From Muraenolepis orangiensis (taxonomy: Eukaryota; Chordata; Actinopteri; Gadiformes; Muraenolepididae): a stretch of 64,000 bases of DNA. Shown here piece after piece: positions 1 to 22,864 of this stretch. The DNA lies in NCBI GenBank assembly GCA_027704905.1, contig CM051013.1, forward strand, positions 13,095,910 through 13,159,909, read 5' to 3'. The position numbers and the translations under genes are program-made. The notes beneath the pieces are model-generated. The model searched no databases, was not told the DNA's origin, and saw nothing but the letters and a program-made list of their open reading frames with translations. The first letter of the stretch is position 1. Each line of letters opens with the position of its first letter.

Positions 1-75
1 GTCTGCAATCTGCCTTTATTGCTTCCACTCAGCACTCAGCATCCACACTCCAGATCCTATCCTATCCATCTATCG

Positions 76-172
76 CCGTGTGTGTGCGTGTGCGTGGGAG
101 AGCGTGTGCGCATTTGCATGTGTCATTGTGCATGTGTGTATGTGTGTGCACGCGTGTGCATGTGTCTTTGTG

Positions 173-211
<39 letters not shown>

Positions 212-345
212 ATGCGTATCTGCATGTGTGCAAATGGTAGTGTGTCTGTTGTCTGTCGCAGCATGTTTGCTTGTTGTTTGTAAATGGTGTTTGTGTGTGT
301 GTGTTTGTGTGTGTGTGTCTCTGTGTGAGTGTGTGCCAAGTTCTT
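76..345. repeat. (GT)n/(TG)n microsatellite cluster
   Basis: Interrupted GT repeats with the longest pure run near 174-210. The open frames across it are repeat artefacts. This stretch lies outside the duplicated unit, because nothing like it precedes copy 2 at 31,200. Confidence 0.9.
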
Positions 346-415
346 GTCTCCGTCACTCTCACATCTCCAACTTCTTTCTCCCGCTCAGAACCTTGTCGCT
401 GGCATCTCCTGGTGA

Positions 416-592
<177 letters not shown>

Positions 593-899
593 TGAAGAAG
601 CAGGGTGACTTAGGAGAGAACACAATACGGGAACAAACAAGAGATACTTTCTAAGATTATAATTGAATAATAATATTTGAATAAAATTACCTCTTAAGTT
701 TGCGCTCCACTAATGTCTGATCTTGCTGTGTTTATACACATACTTAAACATACTATAAGATCTCCATACTATCCATACCGCTTCATATCTGATGTATTTA
801 CTGTGCACAATGTGAGTTTAATGGCAGGTTCCCAGATACACTCTGGAAAGTAGTGTGTTCACACACATAACTCACCGGGTTATGGAGCATAACTTACAA

Positions 900-948
900 T
901 AAGGTCACAGACACAGACACACACACACACATGCATGGATGGATGCAG

Positions 949-1004
<56 letters not shown>

Positions 1005-1035
1005 AGACACAGACACAGACACACACACACTCACA
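900..1035. repeat. (AC)n microsatellite in the 3' flank of the exchanger gene
   Basis: AC and ACAGAC repeats with a pure core near 952-999. The shorter counterpart in copy 2 is 31,678-31,782. It lies downstream of the gene's stop codon at 1,270. Confidence 0.85.
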
Positions 1036-1269
1036 TCTGTCAGACAGATAAAGGCAATAACATATGGTTATGGTTGTGTGTCTTTGTGTGAGTGCATCTG
1101 CGCACATATACTCTATATATATATATATATATATAAAAACACATTTGTGTGTGTTTTTTTTATGCTTAGGTCTGTGTGTGTGCGAAAATAAATGCATGAT
1201 ATGTTTGTGTGTGTGTATATAAGTTTGAAAGTATGTGTGTTTGTTTGTGTGCGTGTGTGCGTGCACGTG

Positions 1270-13812
<12,543 letters not shown>

Positions 13813-14204
13813 GGCTGGCCGCTGGTGGGGGGGGGGGGGGGGTAACACTGGCATGGAGAGAACGTGGTTGACACAACGTATTGATCGAAGTGTCCACATA
13901 TTTAGTCTGGAGAACATCCAGAGTTACGTGACCTCACAGAGATAGCTGCCTCTTTTTGTTCATTTTTTATAAATAAGTATAAACCCAAAACCAGCGTAAT
14001 GGTTAATGAGGACATTGCCAGGCCAAGGCTACTTTGTTTGACATTTGGAGTCTGTGTCCTTTGAACACAATTTTTTTTATTTAGGTAGGTTTTATTTGCA
14101 GTTAAAAAACATTTTTTAACTTCGCCTTTCCTTTGGTGTCTGATGACATCTTTTCCAAACTGGCAAGGTGATTTCACTCAATAATTTCCATTACACAACA
14201 CCTT

Positions 14205-14225
14205 CTCACTGGCCCTTATATAGAA
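14205..14225 (-). promoter_or_regulatory. Candidate TATA box of exchanger copy 1
   Basis: The minus strand reads TATATAAGGGCC here, about 400 bp upstream of the start ATG at 13,812, leaving room for a non-coding first exon and intron. It is conserved in copy 2 near 43,718-43,730. No transcript evidence is available; this is inferred from position and motif. Confidence 0.4.
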
Positions 14226-14229
14226 GAAA

Positions 14230-14880
14230 GCGAGCACTATCCTAATCTAATCATTCATTCCTCAATGATTCCTGCCAACGCTCACAGATAATTTCACTTT
14301 TTTAAAGCAAGAATTTTGATTGGTTATAAAGGCCGGGACTCACCTGGCTCACTGCACCACAGAACCCCTTCCTCGTGCAAGACAGTGGAAGAGACAGGTG
14401 GAAATATTCCAGTAACAGTGGGGCTCGAGGGACAGTGTGGGCTCCTTAGGACAAAGAGCTACAGCGACCAGAGGGCTGTCCTTAATGTATGACCCCCCTC
14501 CCTCGTTTACAGCCTTGTGTAGTATCTCCTAACGAGGCTCCTCTCTGAAGAATTGCACCAGGCCCAGATAACAGAGATAGAACAGCCTCTGCTCCGATCC
14601 AGTCTGAGGGTCATTCAATGTAAACAGAATACTGCACTATTACATCTTGCACCTCCGGCAGCGTTTAGAGTCTGTTTGCCCTCAGCCAGGGTGACTCCAA
14701 AAAGACGATATGCTAGAATAGTCCAGGTCCAGCAGAGATCAGATGTGTGGCTGAACCCGTGGTCTTCATGGTGCTTCGATCCTCAGAGCTCAGTTTGGGG
14801 CAAAGGTCAGAGTTCAAAGCTCCATACTAGACCTTGAAGAGGGTAGTATGGTTTTTCTTGCATAAATGCAGTGCTGCAGT
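14230..14880. other. Upstream flank of exchanger copy 1
   Basis: Single-copy-looking DNA conserved in copy 2 (43,740-44,345) and presumably containing the promoter region. I see no coding sequence. Copy 2 lacks about 48 bp present here near 14,670-14,718. Confidence 0.6.
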
Positions 14881-14902
14881 ACTTAAATATATCACAGTCA
14901 GA

Positions 14903-14934
<32 letters not shown>

Positions 14935-14942
<8 letters not shown>

Positions 14943-15285
14943 CAAGTGCCGTACAAATAGGCTTAGAGATAGCTTCCACAGTCAGGCCGTCAGGCTGCTG
15001 AACAAGTCTGTATAGCATATAACAATGTATATTTTATTACATTGATTTATATATACATATTGCTCTTTTTCTGTGCCGATATATTGCATTTTATAAATTG
15101 CATTTTTTATTTTAATTTTTTAACTTTATTCTATTCTATTTTATTCTATTTTTAAATCTATTTTTATCTTATTTTTATAACTGTTGTCTGTCGTCGGGTA
15201 TTGCACATAAGATTTTCACACCACTGCTTTATACTGTAAACTGTGAAGTGATAATAAATTTGACTTGACTTGACTTGAGACAGGA
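14935..15285 (+). mobile_element. L2-like LINE 3' end, truncated (copy 1)
   Basis: Encodes only the last residues of a reverse-transcriptase-type ORF (..CRTNRLRDSFHSQAVRLLNKS in copy 2). A T-rich 3' UTR and a terminal (TTGAC)n repeat near 15,260-15,280 follow. Copy 2 retains about 280 bp more of the ORF (44,400-44,680). Here the CA repeat is joined directly to the ORF end at a short shared CAG, so this is a deletion in copy 1. Confidence 0.8.
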
Positions 15286-15555
15286 AGATGGACAGACAGA
15301 CAGCCTGTCAGACAGACAGGCCATACAGAAAGAACCATGGTTCTCTTATCTTAGCGATTAGATTACCCTGTGCTTTGGGCAGAGTCAGGGTTCATGTCTC
15401 CTGTTGTTAGCTGTTGTTACCTGTTGTATGTTTACTCATGCATGTCACTCTGGGGCAAACCTGAGGCCAGCTGAACAATGGGGATGACTTTGTGACGAGC
15501 TTCCTAACAAAACATGCTTTGGAATGCATGGCAAACTATTAAGAAAGTCAATATG

Positions 15556-15960
15556 TGCTGTAACGACCCAGGTCGACCCAGGTCAACCTGGAGTGGAAGG
15601 AGGGTGTGCTGGAACGGCGTGGGCGACCGGAAAGGGAAGAGGTCTGCTAGGTTGGGAGGTTCTGCGTCACACAGCCCCCCGGAGCCAGAGCTGGGCGAGG
15701 ACTCTCTCTAGCAGGCAGACTGAGGCAGAGGAGGAGAACAATACAATAACATAATGGCCTAGAACGTTCTCAACTCCAAGAGTTGTTGTTTTAAATGGAA
15801 CAAAAGGCATGTGTCTTATCTTATTTCTGGAAAACCTTGAAATGCGCGCGCGCACACACACACACACACACAGACGGGGGGGGGGGGTAAAACGTACCAG
15901 GGCATGCTGCAAGAAATATGAAATCCTCTGTGAGCTAATGCAATTAAAAAGGAAACAGAC
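15556..15960. other. Segment unlike the equivalent place in copy 2
   Basis: After a shared TATGTGCTGTAA the two copies carry unrelated sequence (copy 2: 45,300-45,415) until the CA repeat and AATAATATATGATATACAG. It contains a poly-G run near 15,877. No protein recognised. Confidence 0.55.
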
Positions 15961-16044
15961 ACACCCACACCACACCACACACACACACAATAATATATGA
16001 TATACAGTATATATATATGTATATATAGATATAGATATATATAG

Positions 16045-16376
16045 TGTGACGTTCCACATATGGTCCCATAGTGGGCGCTGTTATCCTGTGTCCTGTGTGG
16101 GGTGTCTTCTTCTGTTTCCAGATAGACCACCAGGTGTACCCAATGTTGTTAATTGTCCTGGAGACAATAAGATCAGCCCAGGGTCATGGATCTCGCTCTC
16201 TTTCTCGTCGACCAGCAGCCATTTTAGTTGTGGTTATCATTTTCTCTAATCATTATTTCAATCCAACCTTTTCTGTAATATACCATCCATTATTTTCTTC
16301 ATTAAATATACTATTAATGATAACCATGTGTGGTCTCCCTCTTTGTTGCATTGTCAAGAGCCAGGCAAGCGTAACA
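16045..16376 (+). repeat. 5' LTR of the gypsy element
   Basis: Direct copy of 17,665-17,996 with three visible substitutions. Ends ...AAGCGTAACA, followed at once by the primer binding site. Confidence 0.93.
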
Positions 16377-17004
16377 AATTGGGAGCTCGTCCGGGATTGA
16401 TTTTGGTAAGAACGATATTCTCTCCCTTTTCGTGGTTAAGATTCGGGATTGAATTATTGGATGTGTCCAACTCTATATTGGGGGACTCGCGTGGTTATTG
16501 TTTATAGTTATTAGGTTTTGGTTGGATTGGATTTAATGTATTGTTTAGTATATTTGGTATGTTGGTTTGGGTGCTGGTGACGAGGGGGAGCTGGCCGTCC
16601 GACTGTACTGACAAGGACGTAAAACTTGGTGTTGGCTGTGATCTTCCGCTGGAGTTTAGTGAGTGCTGTGTTCTGTGCAAAGCAGAGAAGGTTAGGTAGG
16701 GCGGGTGGTTTAGATACCATCAGAGCTATACGTGAATCCCCGTGCTAGAACCAGAAGCGCTTAACGCTTGTTTATTGTTTTCGGTTGTTATTTTTGGTGT
16801 GTTGAACGCGGGGGCGCCACCAGGCATTTGCCGGGTGGAAGAGTTGCATGTGAACGCACTGAAGACTAGCTGAGTGGTTAGTTAGTTATTGCTAGGAGTT
16901 AGATACGGGGCAGCTCTTACGAGGTATGTTAGTTACTTTTCTGTTTTGTATGTGTGCACAGTAACTCGCTTTAAATGGGCTGAAGATTATGGCTGATATG
17001 GGAG

Positions 17005-17150
17005 TAGGTGGTGAAGGTAGATGAGTAGGCGGTGAAGGTAGATGAGTAGCCGGTGAAGGTAGATGAGTAGCCGGTGAAGGTAGATGAGTAGCCGGTGAAG
17101 GTAGATGAGTAGCCGGTGAAGATGGTAGATGAGTAGGTGGTGAAGGTAGG
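17005..17150. repeat. 21-bp tandem repeat inside the gypsy element
   Basis: About six copies of GTAGATGAGTAGCCGGTGAAG with small variants, open in several frames. It lies between the leader and the RT remnant. Confidence 0.85.
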
Positions 17151-17259
17151 TGAAGCCGGTGGTGTTGACCACAGTGAATGGGGTATCTCCATCTCCATCC
17201 ACTCCTGTGGTGGAGCAGGGTGGGAGGAGGATGTGAGTGGGCCTGGAGACGGTGTTTTG

Positions 17260-17420
17260 CGTCCTCGGCTCAAGAATTCTGAGATGTTGGCTGATTTAAT
17301 AGATAACGGGCTGGCTGTTCCTTCAAACTCCAGTTGGGCATCACCGTGTTTGTTGGTAGGAAAACCAGACATGACAGTCTGCACAGACTATCGAAAAGTT
17401 AATAATGTGACTAACTCTCT
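17260..17420 (+). pseudogene. Reverse transcriptase remnant in the gypsy element
   Basis: A short stretch reads as the N-terminal finger of a Ty3/gypsy reverse transcriptase: NSEMLADLIDNGLAVPS, SSWASPCLLV and CTDYRKVNNVT. The catalytic palm and everything after it are missing, so the element must depend on enzymes supplied elsewhere. Confidence 0.75.
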
Positions 17421-17664
17421 CTCTCTTGCTCCTCCCTCCTTAAATAGAGCTTTTCCCCGGTACCAGGAATTGCTGGAGGGTGGGCAGGTTGTGGGGGAGG
17501 TTGAGTTGGTCAGACCGTGTGGTGGAGATCCCCAGTTCCTCTGGCCGGATGGTAGTATTCCCACAATCATTATAATTTGTATTTTTGATTATTAGTTGTG
17601 CTGAAAAATTGGGGACAGATTTTACAGAGACCTTTTTGGTAGGCCTCTGTTTTAAGGGGGGGGA

Positions 17665-17996
17665 TGTGACGTTCCACATATGGTCCCATAGTGGGCGCTG
17701 TTATCCTGTGTCCTGTGTGGGGTTTCTTCTTCTGTTTCCAGATAGACCACCAGGTGTACCCAATGTTGTTGATTGTCCTGGAGACAATAAGATCAGCCCA
17801 GGGTCATGGATCTCGCTCTCTTTCTCGTCGACCAGCAGCCATTTTAGTTGTGGTTATCATTTTCTCTAATCATTATTTCAATCCAACCTTTTCTGTAATA
17901 TACCATCCATTCTTTTCTTCATTAAATATACTATTAATGATAACCATGTGTGGTCTCCCTCTTTGTTGCATTGTCAAGAGCCAGGCAAGCGTAACA
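17665..17996 (+). repeat. 3' LTR of the gypsy element
   Basis: See 5' LTR. It is bounded on the left by the polypurine tract and on the right by the target duplication ATAG. Confidence 0.93.
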
Positions 17997-18237
17997 ATAG
18001 ATATACTGTATATCATGCAGAAGCTTTATACATAGCGTGTGCACACACAAACACAATAAACAATGATATAAAGTAAAAATAAACTTGAATGTGTATATAT
18101 TGTATACTTAACGTGTACACACACACACATAATATATCTCCAATTCATGCTTGTGTGTTAACTGTGCTATTGATAACATGTATAACATTGATAACATTCA
18201 GCCACTAGATGTCGCCCTCTCCTTCCCCTTTACATTC

Positions 18238-18358
18238 ATTCAAGATTCAAGAATTTGATTTGCCATTTGCAACAAGTACTACAATGGAATGCTTATTTCA
18301 CATTCCCTTCTGCAGTATGAAATTGTAGAACACAATACTATAAGAATACTATTACTAC
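18238..18358 (+). repeat. LINE 3'-tail fragment
   Basis: TTCAAGAATTTGATTTGCCATTTGCAACAAG.. tail as elsewhere, shared with copy 2 at 45,775-45,900. Copy 1 then jumps to sequence matching 47,335, having lost about 1.44 kb. Confidence 0.7.
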
Positions 18359-18360
18359 CG

Positions 18361-18790
18361 GTGTTGAGGACCACTTCACCACTTGAGGCCTGGCCATCAG
18401 GAAGTCCATAATCCAGTTACAGATGGGGGTGCTCAGACCTAGGTCCCTCAGTTTCAGGACCAGCTTAGAGGGAACAATGGTGTTGAACACCAAGCTACAT
18501 CAATGAACAGGAGTCTGACGTAAGTGTCCCTTCTGTCTAGGTGCGCAGTCTGTAGTGCCAGGGAGATGGGGTTGTCTACAGACCTGTTTGGTCTGTATGC
18601 AAACTGGAGTGGGTCTAGGGACTCAGGGATGGAAAAGTGTGTGTGCGACATGACAAGTTTTTCCAGGCACTTCATGGCTATGGGTGTTAAAGCCACTGGA
18701 CGATAATCATTGAGACTTGTTACCTTGGTCTTTTTGGGTAACGGCACAATGGTTGTCTTTTTGAATTCCAGTGGTTTCCAGTCCAGTTGC
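18361..18790 (-). mobile_element. L2-like LINE reverse-transcriptase fragment (copy 1)
   Basis: Minus strand 18,454-18,747 reads LNDYRPVALTPIAMKCLEKL and LDPLQFAYRPNRSVD, the RT finger/palm of L2-type non-LTR elements. It is truncated at both ends and broken. Counterpart 47,335-47,765 in copy 2. Confidence 0.85.
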
Positions 18791-19011
18791 GGTTATTTTC
18801 CTACCAGGTTGGATGTTGATTAGCCATTACAAGCCATGTCAAAATCTACCCTCTAGAAACCTCACAAGTGGAGAGAGAGAGAGAGAGAGAGAGAATTGGA
18901 GGCTGGTGTCCACCCTCTCATTGGAAATTAATGGGTGTAATTCAATGTAATCGAGAGGCTGAACGTCGCATCTACCAAATGTCCAGCTTTCAATACATAA
19001 ATCCCTAACTT

Positions 19012-19083
19012 AACCCTAAACCCTAACCTTTCTAACACTAACCTAACCCTACTAACCCTCACCCTAACTCTACTAACCCTTAC
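19012..19083 (-). repeat. Degenerate telomere-like (CCCTAA)n array
   Basis: CCCTAA units alternate with CTACTAACCCT and CACTAACC variants over about 70 bp. Shared with copy 2 (48,088-48,172). It is an interstitial relic, not a chromosome end. Confidence 0.8.
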
Positions 19084-19527
19084 CCCTGTGGTGTCAATCA
19101 AGAAAATGCATGTGTATTTCATATGAATAATACATATATTTGGGTAAATTTAGAAGTGTGCATTCATGTGTTAAAAGTGTTCCCATGTCCACCCTTTAGA
19201 TAATTAGTGTTGGCAAAATACTGGACAGGGTGACGAGAATGACGACAAGGACCACGCGACGACCAGGCGGAGTTTCAACGGTGTGGTGGAACGTTATGGG
19301 AACATAATTCACTGTTTATATTTAGTGTGTGTTGCACCACGGACCTGTTAGAGGGCGTACCGTGTTGTTGTTGTGGTGTGCTAGCTGGAGTAGCAAGTAG
19401 CAGATGTGTTTCGGATTGGAGTATGGATTGGAGTTCCATACTAAACACGCCGCCTCCGACTCCCATTCATCGGCTCTACACTGGTGACCCCGACGTTTTC
19501 GAGATAGATTCCGAAGACATAGTGAAC

Positions 19528-21747
19528 ATGGCTGATCGCGATGTTTATATTAAACTGCCGGAGTTTTGGGAACATGCCGCTACAGCGTGGTTCGCACACG
19601 TGGAGGCACACTTTGCCGGCCGCCAGGTCCGTGACGAGGACCTGAAGTATTTTCACGTGGTGGCAGCGCTGGGGAGCTCCACGTCGTCCAGGTTGGTCGG
19701 TTTTGTCGCGGATCCCCCGCGCCACGGCAAATATGAGGCGATTAAAGCCCTTCTCCTTAAGACATTTAGCTTATCTGCTAAGGAGAGGGCACGCCACATT
19801 CTGGATATTCAGAGTTTGGGGGACAGCAAGCCGTCCCAGCTCATGGAGAAGATGCTGAATCTGCTGGGGGGGGAAGATCCCCGGATTTTGTTCGTGGAGA
19901 CGTTCCTGCGCCACTTGCCGCCCCGGGTTCAGACGGCGCTGGCCAACATGACCATTACTGAACCCCGCGCCCTGGCTGAGGAGGCTGACCGTTTTTTCCT
20001 GGCGACCCAGCAGCCCGGTGCAGATGTGCTAGCTGCAACGCTCAGTGCTCCCTCGCCGGTTAGGAAGGCTTGGGGGGAGCAGACCGCGGTGGTTCCAGGC
20101 CGGCGTGGAGAGGCAGGAGAATGTTTTTACCACGCGCGGTTCGGGGCCAAGGCGAAGAAGTGCATTGCTCCCTGCAGCTACAAGCTCGGGAAACGAGAGG
20201 GCCGGTGCTCGGTAGTGGCCCTGAGCGTTGGCGGCACGAGCAGGCTGCTGTTCGTTAGCGACAGTGTCTCGGGAAGCCGGTTTCTCTATGACACGGGCGC
20301 TCAGCGGAGCGTGTTTCCTGCGTCGAGGGAGGACGTTGCTCGAGGGGGGCACGGACCGCAGTTGACGACAGCTAATGGCAGCCCCATCCGCACTTATGGC
20401 GTGAGGCCGATGTGTTTATGTGTTGGGGGGCAGCGGTTCAACTGGGATTTCGTCATAGCAGACATTTCTTTTCCCCTCCTCGGGGCAGATTGTTTATGTG
20501 CACACGGGCTCCTGGTGGACGTTGGAAACAAACGCTTGGTTGATGCCTTGACGTTTTCCTCCCTTGTGTGTACGCTTGGCAAAGCGGCGTACAACGGGCT
20601 GTCAGGTTCGCTGTCGGGTGCGGACAAGTACCTCAGGTTGTTGGCCGAGTTCCCGGACCTGACGCAGCCCACTTTCTCTGCGCCCACCACCAAGCATGGG
20701 GTGGAGCACCACGTCACCACTGAGGGACCCCCGGTCTATGCCAGGGCCCGGCGGTTGAACCCTTCTAAACTCGCAGTAGCGAAGGCAGAGTTCTCAACCA
20801 TGGAACGCCTGGGTATCATCCGCCGGTCTGACAGTCCTTGGGCGTCTCCTCTGCACATCGTCCCCAAGCCTAATGGCGGTTGGCGCCCGTGTGGGGACTA
20901 CCGCCGCCTCAACGACGCTACGACACCCGACCGCTACCCGGTGCCGCACATTCAGGACTTTTCGGTGCCCCTGGCTGGTAGGCTGGTGTTTTCTAAGGTG
21001 GACCTAGTGCGTGGATACCACCAGGTGCCCATGCATCCCCTGGACATTCCCAAAACGGCGGTGATAACGCCATTTGGGTTGTTTGAGTTCCTGCGGATGC
21101 CTTTTGGGCTCAAGAACGCTGCGCAAACATTCCAGCGCCTGATGGATTCGGTGCTGCGGGACTTACCGTTTGTGTTTGTCTACCTTGACGACATACTCGT
21201 TGCCAGCACTTCTGAGGAGGAACACCTGTCTCACCTCCGGGCCCTTTTTACGAGGCTCAGCCAACACGGGTTGATAATCAACCCTGCAAAGTGTCTGTTC
21301 AGGGTGTTTGGCATTGACTTCCTTGGGCACCGCGTCACCAAAGGCGGGGCATCACCCCTGCCGGCGAAGGTTGAGGCTGTCGCGGCGTTTCCTCGCCCGC
21401 ACACGGCCCGGTCACTCCGTGGGTTCCTAGGGATGGTGACCTTCTACCACCGTTTCATCGCCCGGGCCGCCCACATTATGCGGCCGCTGTATGAGGCATT
21501 GAAAGGTAAGGCCCCCATCCAGGAGATCGACTGGACGACGGAGGCTGAGGTTGCCTTTAAGGAGGTCAAGACCACGCTGGCTCAGGCGGCCTTGCTGGCG
21601 CATCCGTCGCCCACGGCCCCCATCTCCATTACCACCGATGCATCGCCTACGCTGTTTATATTTAGTGTGTGTTGCACCACGGACCTGTTAGAGAGCGTAC
21701 CGTGTTGTTGTTGTTGTTGTTGTGGTGGTTTGCTAGCTGGACAGTAG
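19528..21747 (+). CDS. CsRn1-like gag-pro-RT polyprotein, truncated in RNase H
   Basis: One open frame; the ATG at 19,528 (MADRDVYIKLPEFW) is the first sensible start after the primer binding site, although the frame is open back into the LTR. Gag is about residues 1-190 and carries a CHCC finger, CFYHARFGAKAKKCIAPC, typical of the CsRn1 group rather than the usual CCHC knuckle. Protease has FLYDTGAQRSVFPA (about 260). RT spans about 400-600 with the active site VYLDDILVAS. The connection domain and the first RNase H strand (ITTDAS) follow, then the frame reads into LTR sequence and stops. RT looks intact; RNase H is cut and integrase is missing, so the element cannot transpose on its own. 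Confidence 0.92.
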   Translation: MADRDVYIKLPEFWEHAATAWFAHVEAHFAGRQVRDEDLKYFHVVAALGSSTSSRLVGFVADPPRHGKYEAIKALLLKTFSLSAKERARHILDIQSLGDSKPSQLMEKMLNLLGGEDPRILFVETFLRHLPPRVQTALANMTITEPRALAEEADRFFLATQQPGADVLAATLSAPSPVRKAWGEQTAVVPGRRGEAGECFYHARFGAKAKKCIAPCSYKLGKREGRCSVVALSVGGTSRLLFVSDSVSGSRFLYDTGAQRSVFPASREDVARGGHGPQLTTANGSPIRTYGVRPMCLCVGGQRFNWDFVIADISFPLLGADCLCAHGLLVDVGNKRLVDALTFSSLVCTLGKAAYNGLSGSLSGADKYLRLLAEFPDLTQPTFSAPTTKHGVEHHVTTEGPPVYARARRLNPSKLAVAKAEFSTMERLGIIRRSDSPWASPLHIVPKPNGGWRPCGDYRRLNDATTPDRYPVPHIQDFSVPLAGRLVFSKVDLVRGYHQVPMHPLDIPKTAVITPFGLFEFLRMPFGLKNAAQTFQRLMDSVLRDLPFVFVYLDDILVASTSEEEHLSHLRALFTRLSQHGLIINPAKCLFRVFGIDFLGHRVTKGGASPLPAKVEAVAAFPRPHTARSLRGFLGMVTFYHRFIARAAHIMRPLYEALKGKAPIQEIDWTTEAEVAFKEVKTTLAQAALLAHPSPTAPISITTDASPTLFIFSVCCTTDLLESVPCCCCCCCGGLLAGQ

Positions 21748-21851
21748 CAGGTAGCAGAGGTGTTTCCCCTGTTGTGAAACTTAAATGGAAAATAAAGTGT
21801 GGAGTTCCATACTAAACACGCCGCCTCCGACTCCCATTCATCGGCTCTACA
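21652..21851 (+). repeat. 3' LTR of the CsRn1-like element (5'-truncated)
   Basis: Matches the 5' LTR from CTGTTTATATTTAGTG onward but lacks its first 40 or so bases. It retains an AAAATAAAG polyadenylation-type motif that the 5' LTR has lost, and has extra GTT repeats. Confidence 0.88.
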
Positions 21852-22383
21852 ACGGGTTGAATAGGTGTGTGGATCCAAGAAGCGGGAGACTCTCGGGTGA
21901 ACTACTGTCAGGCAGCTAACTGGCTATCCGGTCTGTCGGGTGGAGATCTCGGGCTCACTGTTCCATGGAATATTGTATTGAAATGTATTGTATTCAAAGC
22001 AGTCTTAATTAAATCTTGATGATTCTAAATTCTCTTTTGATTGATCTTTTGATCTCTTTTCGTACGGGTCTTCTCCGTTTCCCCGGTTGGAGCACAATTC
22101 ATATGTGTATCCGAGGATCGGAAGAATAGAGCGAAGATCTGAACACGACACCCCTAACCCTAACCTCCGAATATATTGGTTTGAAACATAACTCCTTTGA
22201 GTACGTTTGAGGGACGGTCGGATGCAGTGGTAACAGTCCACCACCAGAGGGCACTGTCTGTTTATAAGAAAAGCTTATATACATATCACAGACTAGTCAT
22301 TTGAATTCAGGTGATACATTAAAGGTTCTCTGTATTTGGAACTGTACCACACACACACACACACCACCACTTTGTGTGAATGT

Positions 22384-22490
22384 ACCACTTTAAGAGTACA
22401 ATAAAACATAAATTCTAATAAAAATAAGTAGATTACCACTTTAAGAGTATCATAAAACATAAATTCTAATCAAAATAAGTAAAAGCAAAT
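22384..22490. repeat. 53-bp direct repeat, two copies
   Basis: TACCACTTTAAGAGTA.. ATAAAACATAAATTC units at about 22,384-22,436 and 22,437-22,489. This is just past the point where copy 1 and copy 2 diverge. Confidence 0.8.
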
Positions 22491-22864
22491 GTTATGTAAA
22501 ATTGGCTTTGGAGGATACTAAAGAACACATGGTATATGTTGGTAGATTGTGGTTCTTTGTGATACTGCAGGCCTTGGTAGTGTGGCCGTTTTCTAAAGGC
22601 AGAGCCACCCAAATACCAAAATGCCTGACAACGCCACCTGGGGAGTTTCGCCCCAGGAGATATTTAAGTTACACCGCAGAACTAAGAAGGCTCTACAAGT
22701 TCGTGACTGACACAAGACAGAGACGTGGTTCAATTTATAAGGAAACAGTTTGACAGTTTATTTCATTATGTCAATCACATGGATTTGTTCATTCTTGATA
22801 AAAAACACTTTATATAGCAAATGACTCAAATCAATGTGGGGAAAAGGGGAGTGGGCAGATGGCA
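22490..22864. other. Unassigned sequence at the start of the retroviral block
   Basis: No protein recognised. About 40 bp (22,545-22,582, TGTGGTTCTTTGTGATACTGCAG) closely match the leader repeats at 24,287-24,320. This suggests a later insertion split one retroviral leader. Confidence 0.5.

Larger units (their letters stand above)
16045..17996 (+). mobile_element. Internally deleted Ty3/gypsy-type LTR retrotransposon, young
   Basis: Two 332-bp LTRs (16,045-16,376 and 17,665-17,996) start TGTGACG and end GTAACA; I count three differences. The primer binding site TTGGGAGCTCGTCCGGGAT follows the 5' LTR and resembles a tRNA-Pro type site. A purine tract (TTTTAAGGGGGGGGA) precedes the 3' LTR. The 4-bp target duplication ATAG flanks the element, and copy 2 has the undisturbed site near 45,520. 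Only about 1.3 kb of interior remains, with a fragment of RT. Confidence 0.93.
19282..21851 (+). mobile_element. CsRn1-like Ty3/gypsy retrotransposon with 3' deletion
   Basis: The 5' LTR is 19,282-19,480 (TGTGG..TACA), followed by a primer binding site CTGGTGACCCCGACG as used by elements primed with tRNA-Trp. One long gag-pro-pol frame stops inside RNase H where it runs into a left-truncated 3' LTR (21,652-21,851). The 4-bp target duplication ACGG flanks the element. Copy 2 carries the empty site near 48,370, so the insertion followed the segmental duplication. Integrase is absent. Confidence 0.94.

Noticed and set aside
20029..20352. Minus-strand frame inside the CsRn1-like element
   Set aside because: Antisense of the gag/protease coding frame.
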